From contig JBAXXY010000002.1 in NCBI GenBank assembly GCA_037127655.1, positions 1-58,050 of the forward strand: DNA of 58,050 nt. Direction: 5' to 3'. The stretch's first letter is position 1; every line of letters begins with the position of its first letter. Source of the DNA: GWF2-38-69 sp037127655 (GTDB taxonomy: Bacteria > Verrucomicrobiota > Lentisphaeria > Victivallales > GWF2-38-69). Positions 41,373-49,678 of this stretch are shown here, piece after piece. Under the pieces are notes generated by a model. That model ran no database searches. It was not told the DNA's origin and saw nothing but the letters and a program-made list of their open reading frames with translations. Position numbers and translations under genes: made by a program.

Positions 41373-42851
41373 ATGGCTATAAATGGGTTCAGGGAATTAA
41401 CAGCTCAGGAAGCGGCATCTTACATAAAAAATGGTGATATGCTTGGATTCAGCGGTTTTACCGCCGCCGGATCACCAAAAATAGTCCCAAGAGCAATCGC
41501 TCAGATGGCAAAAGAGTTCCATGTTCAGGGTAAAGATTTCAAAGTAGATGTTATCTCTGGGGCATCTACAGGCAAATCAGTAGATGAAACTCTTGCCCAA
41601 GCCGATGCTATTTATCACCGTTACGGCTACCAATCATCTTCGACTCTCAGACAGAAGATAAACGAAGAAAAAGTTCTGTTTCAGGACATCCATCTCTCTC
41701 ATGTCTCTAAATATATTGCGATGGATAGAATCCGTAGTGTAAATACGGCTATTATCGAAATATGTGATGTAACTGCTGACGGAAAAGTCTATCTTACAAC
41801 GGGTATCGGTGTCTCTCCTATACTTTTAGAAAAAGCTGAAAAAGTCATCTTTGAACTCAATTCGTTCCACTCTCCAAGACTGCGTGAAATGAGCGATGTT
41901 GTTGTCCTTCATGGCCAAAATTCCTGGCCTAAAGGGCTGGAAACCCCGCTTAGCAAAGTCGGAACACCTTATACGCTGGTTGATCCGGCAAAGGTTATTG
42001 GAATAGTCAGAAACAATGAACCAGATGAAGTGTCTGAATTTTCTGAATCTGATGAGGTTTGCATAAAGATTGCAGAAAATGTAGAAAAGTTTCTTCTCTC
42101 TGAAATGGAGAAGGGATCTATTCCTAAATCATTCCTTCCTATCCAGAGCGGAGTAGGCAACATAGGCAATGCCGTCATGAAAAAACTCGGTGAATGTCCT
42201 GAAATTCCTCCTTTCTATATGTACACAGAAGTTCTTCAAGACTCTCTTATTTCGATAATGCAGAGCGGTAAATTGCTTGGGGCAAGCACATGCGCTTTGA
42301 CTGTTACGACTAAAAGTCTTAACCAGATATATGCAAATATGGACTTCTTCGCAAAACGCATTGTGTTAAGACCTCAGGATGTATCTAATAATATTATTGC
42401 AGCATCGCAACTGGGCGTAATATCTATCAATACAGCGCTGGAAGCCGATATTTATGGTAATGTCAATTCCACGCATGTGGCAGGGACAAAACTAATGAAC
42501 GGCATAGGCGGAAGCGCCGACTTCTCAAGAGGTGCATATATATCAATGTTTATTTGCCCTTCTATAGCAAAAGGCGGCAAGATTTCATCAATTGTCCCGA
42601 TGTGCCCTCATATAGACAGTTCAGAGCACTCAGTCCAGATAATCATCACCGAAAATGGTATTGCAGACCTCAGAGGCAAAGCTCCTGCAGAAAAAGCAGA
42701 ACTATTAATAAATAATTGCGTCCATCCTCTTTACAAGGATTATCTTATGAACTATCTAAAATCCTCGAAACCTGGACACATTAGGCACAATCTTGAGAAA
42801 TGTTTTGAGCTTCATACTAACCTGTTAAGAACAGGCTCCATGCTACCTTAA
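41373..42851 (+). CDS. scpC: Propionyl-CoA:succinate CoA-transferase (acetyl-CoA hydrolase/transferase family)
   Basis: A 492-aa family I CoA-transferase like E. coli YgfH (ScpC) and clostridial Cat1. The N-terminus has GDMLGFSGFTAAGSPK, the catalytic Glu is likely in MYTEVLQDS, and the C-terminal half has GIGGSADFSRGAY and TENGIADLRGKAP. It moves CoA from propionyl-CoA to succinate, releasing propionate and recycling succinyl-CoA to the mutase. It follows the second decarboxylase after 104 bp that hold a repeat. A hairpin terminator lies between its stop and the convergent symporter gene. Confidence 0.93.
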   Translation: MAINGFRELTAQEAASYIKNGDMLGFSGFTAAGSPKIVPRAIAQMAKEFHVQGKDFKVDVISGASTGKSVDETLAQADAIYHRYGYQSSSTLRQKINEEKVLFQDIHLSHVSKYIAMDRIRSVNTAIIEICDVTADGKVYLTTGIGVSPILLEKAEKVIFELNSFHSPRLREMSDVVVLHGQNSWPKGLETPLSKVGTPYTLVDPAKVIGIVRNNEPDEVSEFSESDEVCIKIAENVEKFLLSEMEKGSIPKSFLPIQSGVGNIGNAVMKKLGECPEIPPFYMYTEVLQDSLISIMQSGKLLGASTCALTVTTKSLNQIYANMDFFAKRIVLRPQDVSNNIIAASQLGVISINTALEADIYGNVNSTHVAGTKLMNGIGGSADFSRGAYISMFICPSIAKGGKISSIVPMCPHIDSSEHSVQIIITENGIADLRGKAPAEKAELLINNCVHPLYKDYLMNYLKSSKPGHIRHNLEKCFELHTNLLRTGSMLP

Positions 42852-42852
42852 T

Positions 42853-42912
42853 CGAAGGCGTCTCGCCAGTGTAAACCCATTCATGACACGGGCAGAAATC
42901 CCGTGTCTGGTT
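42853..42912. repeat. Dispersed GC-rich hairpin repeat, copy 2, doubling as terminator
   Basis: GGCGTCTCGCC (42856-42866) is the reverse complement of the core of the repeat at 29365-29383. Beside it, GACACGGG / CCCGTGTC (42885-42892 and 42900-42907) forms an 8-bp perfect stem followed by TGGTTTTTA. It fills the 70-bp space between the convergent CoA-transferase and symporter genes and may stop transcription from either side. Confidence 0.6.
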
Positions 42913-42921
42913 TTTAGAAGG

Positions 42922-44229
42922 CTATATAGATTTTGGCTCTGTTCTTCTGCTTAAAAGAGATGCCGCTGCACAGCTTATGACTGCATTCAGGAGATAAAGT
43001 ATTCCTGCAAAGAACGGCTCAAAAAGGAATAGAGCAAAGATTATCGGGCTTGCTGGTACATCCAATGGAACTAAAACCATCGCAATAAGTGATACCCACA
43101 TTGGCGCAGGCGCAGCCATAGATGACAACCCTGCAATAATTGAACACAAAACTACAACACCTATAACAGCAAAAGTAACCTGTACATTGTACAATTGCAG
43201 AGCAAAAACAGATGCAACTGCAATAAACATTATCGAACTGTGTATCTCGAAGCTCAACCAAAGCGGTACTGTAAGGTCAACTTTTTCTTTATCAAATCCA
43301 AGATCATCAGTCATACCTCTGATCAGCGATGGTATGGCTATCAGATTATTTTCAGCCACAAAAGATAGAAACATCGGTTCTTTAAGAGTTTTAAATATCA
43401 AAGATAATTTCTTACGGGAAGTATATTTTATAATAAATATGCATATAACAAAAATAATCAGAATCACCAGCGATATAAGTAATCCTAGCCTAAGCAAAGA
43501 TACAACTATTTTAAAGTCAAGGCCAATAGTTTGTTCAGCCATTATCGCAATCAACCCAAACGGCAAAAAATAGAGAAGAAATGTCAGCAGCGCATTAAAA
43601 GTTTCAAATAGATTATCCAGAAATCCTATCAGCGAAGTTGCAGTCTTTGAATGCATATATTTGAGTATAATTCCGAAGATAATGGAAAATATCAGAATCT
43701 TTACAGTTTCATTCTCAGATAAAGCATTAAAGATATTCTCTGGGAAAAAATCAACTATTATATCTTTTATACCCCTAGCCTCTTCAACTTTATTATCATC
43801 AGAGTATATCTTGTGCACAAAATAGAATGCTTTCAAAGCATCTCTCTTGCCCTGAATAGGTTTAGATTCATTTTTCATTATAAGTCGCCCCATGCTTTTC
43901 ACTGTTTCATTATTTGGAGCAGTAATCGGCGAAACCATATATGAAGCAGCTATGCTAATAAGTGAGATTAGAAGAAAAGTAAGTACTAAGGCAGAGAAAA
44001 TCTTAACGACATATGAGGCTGAACCATTGCGTGTAGAAATTTTACCGATACTTGAAATAATTATTGCCGGAAGCATTATGGTACAGCACATAACCAATAA
44101 TTTGACATATATTTTTCCGATTGGCTTGATAGCCATAGCGCAGTCGGGAAGATATATTCCTACCAGACCGCCTGCTATTAATGAGAATATTACTACCCAT
44201 TGATTTGTAAGAAATTTCTTAAACTTTTC
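42922..44229 (-). CDS. Atypical DAACS (dicarboxylate/amino acid:cation symporter) family transporter
   Basis: About 435 aa with the fold pattern of glutamate/aspartate symporters (SDF family): six N-terminal segments, a long insert at about 125-175, then the core. The core signatures have changed. The Ser-rich hairpin is SFVAENNLIAIP, the usual NMDGT of segment 7 is EIHSSIM, and segment 8 lacks the D-x-x-R-T pair that binds the acidic side chain (LFEPFFAGILYLLNA). Substrate and ion use probably differ from GltP. The upstream frame opens with TTG at 44292 and has an ATG at 44277, but both overlap the preceding gene and extend a normal N-terminus; I prefer 44229, though its ribosome-binding site is weak. 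Confidence 0.82.
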   Translation of the reverse strand, partial: EKFKKFLTNQWVVIFSLIAGGLVGIYLPDCAMAIKPIGKIYVKLLVMCCTIMLPAIIISSIGKISTRNGSASYVVKIFSALVLTFLLISLISIAASYMVSPITAPNNETVKSMGRLIMKNESKPIQGKRDALKAFYFVHKIYSDDNKVEEARGIKDIIVDFFPENIFNALSENETVKILIFSIIFGIILKYMHSKTATSLIGFLDNLFETFNALLTFLLYFLPFGLIAIMAEQTIGLDFKIVVSLLRLGLLISLVILIIFVICIFIIKYTSRKKLSLIFKTLKEPMFLSFVAENNLIAIPSLIRGMTDDLGFDKEKVDLTVPLWLSFEIHSSIMFIAVASVFALQLYNVQVTFAVIGVVVLCSIIAGLSSMAAPAPMWVSLIAMVLVPLDVPASPIIFALFLFEPFFAGILYLLNAVISCAAASLLSRRTEPKSI

Positions 44230-44257
44230 CATGAATCTTGCTATGCCTTTAGTTTGC

Positions 44258-45211
44258 TTATTCGCATTTGTAAACATCAGGATATTTTTCAATCAAATCT
44301 TCAAGTTCGTAATTCACATCGTGCATTTCCAGGTAGGAGTTAATTAATGACAGCAAGTTAGGATTGATAGGAGACACGGCTATTCCTTTTGAAACTTTAA
44401 GATCGGCCAAAACATACATCGTGAAATGAAGAGCAATTTCTGGAAATTTTCTGGCAACTGCAGCAAACTCATTACTGTCACCGAAACCGACTAAGATTTT
44501 ATGTTTTTGCAAATCGCCAAATCCATCGCCATTAGGCGGATACTTGACCAAAGTTGCTTTGGGGAAATCTAATTGAGCAAATTCTACATAAGCCGTCTCG
44601 CTTTCCACACCAATCTTAACATCATTTTCCTGCAAATATTTAAATGGGTTTTTCTCTATTCCAAGTCTCTTCAAGTCATCATTATTCATAATAATAGTAT
44701 GGTAAAAAACTGCATAAGATTTAGAAAAATAGACATACTTCATCCTTTCAAAACTCCGGCTGAGATCTCCTACTGCAATGTCAATTTCTCCTGAGGCAAG
44801 CATCTTAAAGAGTTCAATTATATTTTGAGCCTTGTAATTAAATTCAGGCTTAACTCCTATGTTCTTACAGAAGTCCTTCGAAATTTCTATATCAAGTCCT
44901 GAAAATTCACCTTTGGGATTCTCTATTATAAAGGGCTCATTACTGCTGAATGTATTGACGCCAATTCTCAGAGTGCCTCTTTTCACAATCTTTCCTATGT
45001 CTGGAAAGTAATCAAGAAAAGGAGATGGAGTATTGATCTGATTGGCTGTAGCACTGTCATAGTCGATAACTTTGTGAATGTTTTGAGGTTCAGTAAAAGC
45101 CAAAGCAGATTTATCCTTATTTCTATGGCTGTCAGATATAGTACTATCAGAAAAGAGACAGACAGGTAAAAGAGACAAAGATAACATCAGGTAACAAAAT
45201 AGCTTTTTCAT
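44258..45211 (-). CDS. Family 3 extracellular solute-binding protein
   Basis: A 317-aa exported protein (signal peptide about 1-21, PVCLFSDS) with an SBP_bac_3 domain from about 70: RGTLRIGVNTFSSNEPF, GEFSGLDIEISKDF, ASGEIDIAVGDLSRSFERM. Such proteins usually deliver amino acids to ABC permeases, but no ABC permease or ATPase is present. Instead its stop lies within 30 bp of the symporter start, so the two are co-transcribed. It may bind the symporter substrate in the periplasm. The open frame extends 20 codons upstream, but the signal peptide favours the ATG at 45211. Confidence 0.87.
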   Translation of the reverse strand: MKKLFCYLMLSLSLLPVCLFSDSTISDSHRNKDKSALAFTEPQNIHKVIDYDSATANQINTPSPFLDYFPDIGKIVKRGTLRIGVNTFSSNEPFIIENPKGEFSGLDIEISKDFCKNIGVKPEFNYKAQNIIELFKMLASGEIDIAVGDLSRSFERMKYVYFSKSYAVFYHTIIMNNDDLKRLGIEKNPFKYLQENDVKIGVESETAYVEFAQLDFPKATLVKYPPNGDGFGDLQKHKILVGFGDSNEFAAVARKFPEIALHFTMYVLADLKVSKGIAVSPINPNLLSLINSYLEMHDVNYELEDLIEKYPDVYKCE

Positions 45212-45327
45212 ATATAAAATTAGACCAATCGTCTTAATTAAAAATTTTATCATTATAAATACTTCAGTCAATTCTAGCCAATATCAATTAAATCACAATT
45301 TAGAATATTCAGTTTCTGCTGACTTGT

Positions 45328-45336
45328 TGCTATAAT
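45328..45336 (+). promoter_or_regulatory. Extended -10 promoter of meaB
   Basis: TGC-TATAAT, an extended -10 element with no clear -35. Transcription would start near 45343, 25 bases before the meaB ATG, whose site is GGGAG. Confidence 0.5.
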
Positions 45337-45367
45337 CAATGAAAGATAAGTCAGAAAGGGAGATTCT

Positions 45368-46384
45368 ATGAAGTTCATAAGACCTGAAGATTATAAAAAT
45401 GAGATACTAAAAGGCAATAAAGTCGCTCTAGCCAAAGCAATTACCGTCATCGAAAGCACCCTGCCCGCCCATCAGAAAATGGCTTCTGAAATACTCTCTG
45501 CTATACTTCCTGCTACAGGTAATTCTGTGCGGATCGGGATAACAGGCGTTCCCGGCGCAGGTAAAAGCACTTTCATCGAGGCTTTAGGTCTTTATTTAGT
45601 CGAGCAAAAATATAAAGTAGCAGTCCTGGCTATTGACCCAAGCAGTTCTGTCACACATGGCTCAATCCTTGCAGATAAAACCAGAATGGAGGATTTGTCT
45701 GCATCTCCGAATGCCTTCATAAGACCATCTCCTTCATCATCTCATTTAGGTGGGGTGGCTCAGAAAACAAGAGAAACCATGTTCCTGTGCGAAGCGTCGG
45801 GGTATGATGTAATAATCATCGAGACAGTAGGCGTAGGTCAATCCGAAATCACCGCTGCATCAATGGTTGATTTCTTTCTGCTCCTCATGCTTCCAAATGC
45901 CGGAGATGAACTTCAAGGCATTAAAAAAGGCATAGTCGAGCTTGCCGATGCCATCGTAGTAAACAAGGCAGACAAACATAATATGCAAAATGCTCTGCTC
46001 GCCCAGAAGATATACGAAAATGCGCTCCATATCCTAAATCCGCTTTCGCAAACATGGAGCCCGCCAGTTCTGACAACAAGCGCCATAGAAAAGAGAGGTT
46101 TCTCTGAAGTCTGGGAAACTATTCTGATACATAACAAAAAATTCAAAGAGTCAGGCGAACTCCAGCAGAAAAGACAGAAACAATCCATCGCATGGATGTG
46201 GAATCTGCTGGACGATAAATTCACTAATCACATTTTTGCAATTCCTGAAGTAAAAGAAGCTGTCCAGAATATGTCTTCTGATATAGATAAGAATAAAATC
46301 TCCGCAGAAGAAGCATCAGATCATATTTATAATACATATATTAAAAGTGTTGTGCACCGGCGAACAAAGAAGGAGGATGAATAA
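45368..46384 (+). CDS. meaB: MeaB/ArgK G3E-type GTPase, methylmalonyl-CoA mutase chaperone
   Basis: A 338-aa P-loop GTPase. The Walker A is GITGVPGAGKSTF (58-70), switch and Walker B regions are in AIDPSSSVTHGSILADKTRM and IIETVGVGQSE, and the guanine-specificity motif is VNKAD. MeaB protects and reactivates the B12-dependent mutase and gates cofactor loading. It is separated from the mutase by about 6 kb, with a symporter pair in between, and has its own promoter. Two bp later an exported metallophosphatase gene starts, so the two are coupled. Confidence 0.95.
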   Translation: MKFIRPEDYKNEILKGNKVALAKAITVIESTLPAHQKMASEILSAILPATGNSVRIGITGVPGAGKSTFIEALGLYLVEQKYKVAVLAIDPSSSVTHGSILADKTRMEDLSASPNAFIRPSPSSSHLGGVAQKTRETMFLCEASGYDVIIIETVGVGQSEITAASMVDFFLLLMLPNAGDELQGIKKGIVELADAIVVNKADKHNMQNALLAQKIYENALHILNPLSQTWSPPVLTTSAIEKRGFSEVWETILIHNKKFKESGELQQKRQKQSIAWMWNLLDDKFTNHIFAIPEVKEAVQNMSSDIDKNKISAEEASDHIYNTYIKSVVHRRTKKEDE

Positions 46385-46386
46385 AT

Positions 46387-47304
46387 ATGAAAAGGCTAAT
46401 TAGGTTTCTACTGATTTTAACCCTGATAGCATTGCCTGTTATTTCTTATTCTGAGCAAATAAATATTTTTGTATTGAACACGGGAGATATACATGAAAGC
46501 TCAAAAAATCTTAGCAAAATAAAATCTTTTATTGATGCTGAGAGAAATAACCATAAATATGTAATTGTGGTGGATGCTGGCGATATGTTGTCTCATTGGA
46601 CTCCTAAATCACGCGCTCCTTTTGCAGAGCCAAACAGAGATTTGGCTTTGGCAAGAAAAGATAAGAAAGATGATAAAAGCATTAACCAGATGTACAGCTG
46701 GGCGTCTGGAATGAATTATGATGCAATGATTATTGGAAACCATGATTTTGATGGTGGAATAGATTTATTGAAAAACTTTCCAAAACTTCCCTTCATCTGC
46801 GCCAACTTAGAATATCCTAACAAAAATCCCCATTATTTGGGAAAAAGCGGACAGATACCTCAGTATAAAATTATCAACCTGGAAGATGGAGTTAAAATTG
46901 GCATAATAGGCATATCTGAACAATCTGGAAATGACCCAAATGACCCCAATAAAGATTACCATTTTCCCACACCAAATGATAAAAAAGCTTTAACTGCCCA
47001 TTTTGTTTATAATGATACGATGAAAAAACTAATAGATGAAGTCGCTAAGCAATCAGATTTCATAATTCTGCTCAGCCACAACAGAGATGATGTGGACAGA
47101 GATTCTCTAGCGGCCCTGAAAAATGATAAAATCTGCGCAATTATCGGAGGTCATTCACACAAGATACTAACTGAAAATAATGTAAAAGGTAAAACGCTAA
47201 TTAAATCCGGTGTGGAAGGAAGCAATGTCGGCAGCACTATGATTACATGGGATACAGGAAAGCAAAAAGTCATCAATGTATCTATCAAAAACTTCTCAAT
47301 GTAG
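46387..47304 (+). CDS. Exported calcineurin-like metallophosphatase (5'-nucleotidase-like)
   Basis: A 305-aa protein with a signal peptide (about 1-22, PVISYSEQ). The two-metal site is complete: Asp34/His36 in TGDIHES, Asp66 in DAGDM, GNHDFD at about 117-122, a His in LLSHNRD and the pair in GGHSH. It corresponds to the catalytic half of UshA-like 5'-nucleotidases and 2',3'-cyclic phosphodiesterases; the C-terminal nucleotide-binding domain of UshA is absent, so specificity is open. It begins 2 bp after meaB and is followed 10 bp later by an exported 2H phosphoesterase gene, suggesting a shared role in scavenging nucleotides. Confidence 0.87.
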   Translation: MKRLIRFLLILTLIALPVISYSEQINIFVLNTGDIHESSKNLSKIKSFIDAERNNHKYVIVVDAGDMLSHWTPKSRAPFAEPNRDLALARKDKKDDKSINQMYSWASGMNYDAMIIGNHDFDGGIDLLKNFPKLPFICANLEYPNKNPHYLGKSGQIPQYKIINLEDGVKIGIIGISEQSGNDPNDPNKDYHFPTPNDKKALTAHFVYNDTMKKLIDEVAKQSDFIILLSHNRDDVDRDSLAALKNDKICAIIGGHSHKILTENNVKGKTLIKSGVEGSNVGSTMITWDTGKQKVINVSIKNFSM

Positions 47305-47314
47305 GAGGCAAATC

Positions 47315-47998
47315 ATGTCAAAATATATTTCCGCCTTTATAATTTCTGCTATGTGTCTTATATCTGTAGCAATAGCGTCTGACACAGAACAGATCCATTT
47401 TCTGGCGCTGGATATTCCACAGGATAGTGATGAATATATAGTGAAAAACTCTCAGGCTGAAATCCATCGCCTTATTGCTGACAAAGCCCCGGAATACTCT
47501 GATAAAATCATTTACCATACACCTGATAATATCCATATTAGTCTGATTCGTTTTAATGAAATTCCACCAACGCTTCTTAAAAAATATATCGAACTCTTCA
47601 AACAAGATGCCAATCAACTGCCCAATAAAAATATTGCAGATAAGCTCAGGCTGGCAAAACTGCATGTAACAAACACGGGTTTTATAGTTTATGAGTTCCC
47701 TGAACCAGTAAGTTTAACCAAATTTGTTAACCTTCTCATTAAAGATCTCAAGAAAAATAATTTGTATTACAAAGATTCAGACTTTCAGGAAGGCGGAAGG
47801 ATTTATCCACATTTCAGCGTAGCTTATTTTAACCCAAAAGATGTAAGTGTTGAGAAGATGCGAAAAATTCTTGACGGCAAAGTTCCTGCTCCTGAATGCA
47901 ATTCATTTGTTATTAACGGATTTTGCCTAAAGCACTCAGAAAAGCTCACTAAGCCCCTTACCTACAGCACCGTTTACACCTTTGGAAACGGGTTATAA
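47315..47998 (+). CDS. Exported 2H-phosphoesterase-like protein
   Basis: A 227-aa protein with a signal peptide (about 1-22, VAIASDT). Two H-x-S motifs, NIHISLI (His74, Ser76) and YPHFSVA (His166, Ser168), lie about 92 residues apart, the hallmark of 2H phosphoesterases (cyclic phosphodiesterase and RNA ligase-like proteins). 2H enzymes act on cyclic phosphates of nucleotides or RNA and are usually cytoplasmic, so export is unusual. The frame is open 13 codons upstream, but GGAGG ahead of the ATG at 47315 and the signal peptide settle the start. Paired with the metallophosphatase 10 bp upstream. Confidence 0.75.
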   Translation: MSKYISAFIISAMCLISVAIASDTEQIHFLALDIPQDSDEYIVKNSQAEIHRLIADKAPEYSDKIIYHTPDNIHISLIRFNEIPPTLLKKYIELFKQDANQLPNKNIADKLRLAKLHVTNTGFIVYEFPEPVSLTKFVNLLIKDLKKNNLYYKDSDFQEGGRIYPHFSVAYFNPKDVSVEKMRKILDGKVPAPECNSFVINGFCLKHSEKLTKPLTYSTVYTFGNGL

Positions 47999-48164
47999 AA
48001 TAACTAAGCATGTCCCTCCATTTAGAAAATAGAGACCCTGCCTTATTTTTAAAAAAAATTCTGACAAGAAATTTATAGAATTTCCATAGAGACTGGTTGA
48101 AGTTTAGACTAAACTCTACAAAACCAACGCAACATCAAATAAATACTTTTAAAAGGATATAACC

Positions 48165-49574
48165 ATGGGTCGCGGTAAAAAAATCGGGATGATAGGCCTC
48201 GTTATGATTAACCTCATAGCTATTGACAGTTTGAGGAATATCCCGATAACAGCCCCGGCCGGGTTGAAGATTGTTTTCTTTTATCTTATCGGCGCTCTTT
48301 GCTTCTTTCTGCCGTGCGCGCTAGCTACAGCCGAACTCTCAACCAGATGGCCGAAAAATGGCGGTATCTCGTGCTGGATTGAGGAAGCTTTCGGTAAAAC
48401 TACCAGTTTCTTCGTCGTCTGGATGCAGTGGATTTACAATTTGATATGGTTCCCTTCCATTACCGCATTTGCGGCTACTCAACTTGCATACGCGATTGGC
48501 TCGGTTTCGGGTGTGGATTCTCTCGGGTTATCAAATAATGCCATATATGTAACGGTTGTCTCCCTTGCGACATTCTGGATAGCCACCATCCTTAATTTCA
48601 GGAGCATGAAAACTGTCGAAAGAGTTAGCACTTTCGGAGCATTATTCGGAACATTAGGCCCTATGCTTCTTGTTACCTTGCTAGGCATTATATGGTGGGT
48701 TTCCGGACATCATATGCACATAATTTATAAAGATAGCGACATAACAGGATGGAATTCACTTGGATTGACCATTGTAGTTTTGTTTAGTTTGATGGGCATA
48801 GAAATGGCTTCATCTCATGCCGGCTCAGTCAGGAAACCACTAAGAGATTTCCCAAAAGCCCTTTGGATAACAGTGCTTCTAATTCCTATATCGCTTGTCC
48901 TGGCCAACCTTGCAATAGGCATAGTTGTTCCTGCTACTGAAATAGACAACAGAGCGGGGCTCATGCAGTCATTTGAAGTCTTTTTCAGGGCGTTTCATAT
49001 CCCATGGATGGATACGATAATGGCGCTCTGTCTTTTCGTTGGGGCATTCACAGGAATCGCGGCATGGGCTTTCGGGCTTTCAAGATATCTTAAAACTATT
49101 TCAGATAACGGATTTATGCCTAAAATACTCGGCGAATTAAATAAAGAAGAAATACCTCAGAATGCCATGATCTTTCAGGCTTTCATCGTTTCAGCAATCT
49201 GCCTGATTTATCTCTGGATGCCCAGCATTCAGTCCGCTTACTGGTTCCTAAGCGACCTTACCGCCCAGCTCGCATTGATGGCTTATGTAATTTTCTTTAT
49301 AGCCGCAATAAAACTCAGACTGACAAGAAAGTGGAAACCTGAGAAGACTTACTCTTTAAAAAATAGGTATGTAAGCGTGGCAATCTACGCCGTAGGAATA
49401 GTAACCTGCTTTGTAGGGATGGGGATGGGTTTTGTTCTTCCAAGCAGCAGTTTAATTTCGATAAAAACCTTTGATGCCATGCTTATATCAGGCATAATTA
49501 TAAGCTTACTGATTCCTGCCATAGTTATCTTCTTCAAAAAAAACACCGTCTTAAACACGCTCAAAAAGAAATAA
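48165..49574 (+). CDS. APC-family amino acid permease (glutamate:GABA antiporter-like)
   Basis: A 469-aa membrane protein with about 12 segments. Early residues (GMIGLVMINLIAIDSLRNIP) and the AELSTRWPKNGGISCWIEEAFG loop match the glutamate/GABA antiporter branch of the amino acid-polyamine-organocation superfamily, as do GIEMASSHAGSV and the late WKPEKTYSLK tail. It probably exchanges an amino acid for its decarboxylation product, but no decarboxylase gene is beside it. AAAGGA precedes the start. It stands alone, with a 166-bp leader that holds one arm of the TCCCTCCA repeat. Confidence 0.9.
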   Translation: MGRGKKIGMIGLVMINLIAIDSLRNIPITAPAGLKIVFFYLIGALCFFLPCALATAELSTRWPKNGGISCWIEEAFGKTTSFFVVWMQWIYNLIWFPSITAFAATQLAYAIGSVSGVDSLGLSNNAIYVTVVSLATFWIATILNFRSMKTVERVSTFGALFGTLGPMLLVTLLGIIWWVSGHHMHIIYKDSDITGWNSLGLTIVVLFSLMGIEMASSHAGSVRKPLRDFPKALWITVLLIPISLVLANLAIGIVVPATEIDNRAGLMQSFEVFFRAFHIPWMDTIMALCLFVGAFTGIAAWAFGLSRYLKTISDNGFMPKILGELNKEEIPQNAMIFQAFIVSAICLIYLWMPSIQSAYWFLSDLTAQLALMAYVIFFIAAIKLRLTRKWKPEKTYSLKNRYVSVAIYAVGIVTCFVGMGMGFVLPSSSLISIKTFDAMLISGIIISLLIPAIVIFFKKNTVLNTLKKK

Positions 49575-49629
49575 TTTTTTAGACGCCATTCCTCAATAAT
49601 GATGATATATCCTGCTTTTAAAATTGTGA

Positions 49630-49658
49630 TTGACTTTTAAAATCAGTTGCACTAGAAT
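49630..49658 (+). promoter_or_regulatory. Promoter of the right-hand sugar operon (TTGACT-17-TAGAAT)
   Basis: TTGACT at 49630-49635, 17-bp spacer, TAGAAT at 49653-49658. Transcription would begin near 49665, only about 14 bases before the ATG and just ahead of the GGAGG at 49668-49672, so the leader is very short. Confidence 0.68.
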
Positions 49659-49678
49659 GGCCCTAATGGAGGTTTGTC

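Noticed and set aside
48002..48164. TCCCTCCA motif near 48010 as a full repeat copy
   Set aside because: Only one arm is present and no partner arm is found nearby, so I mention it only as support for the element at 41288.
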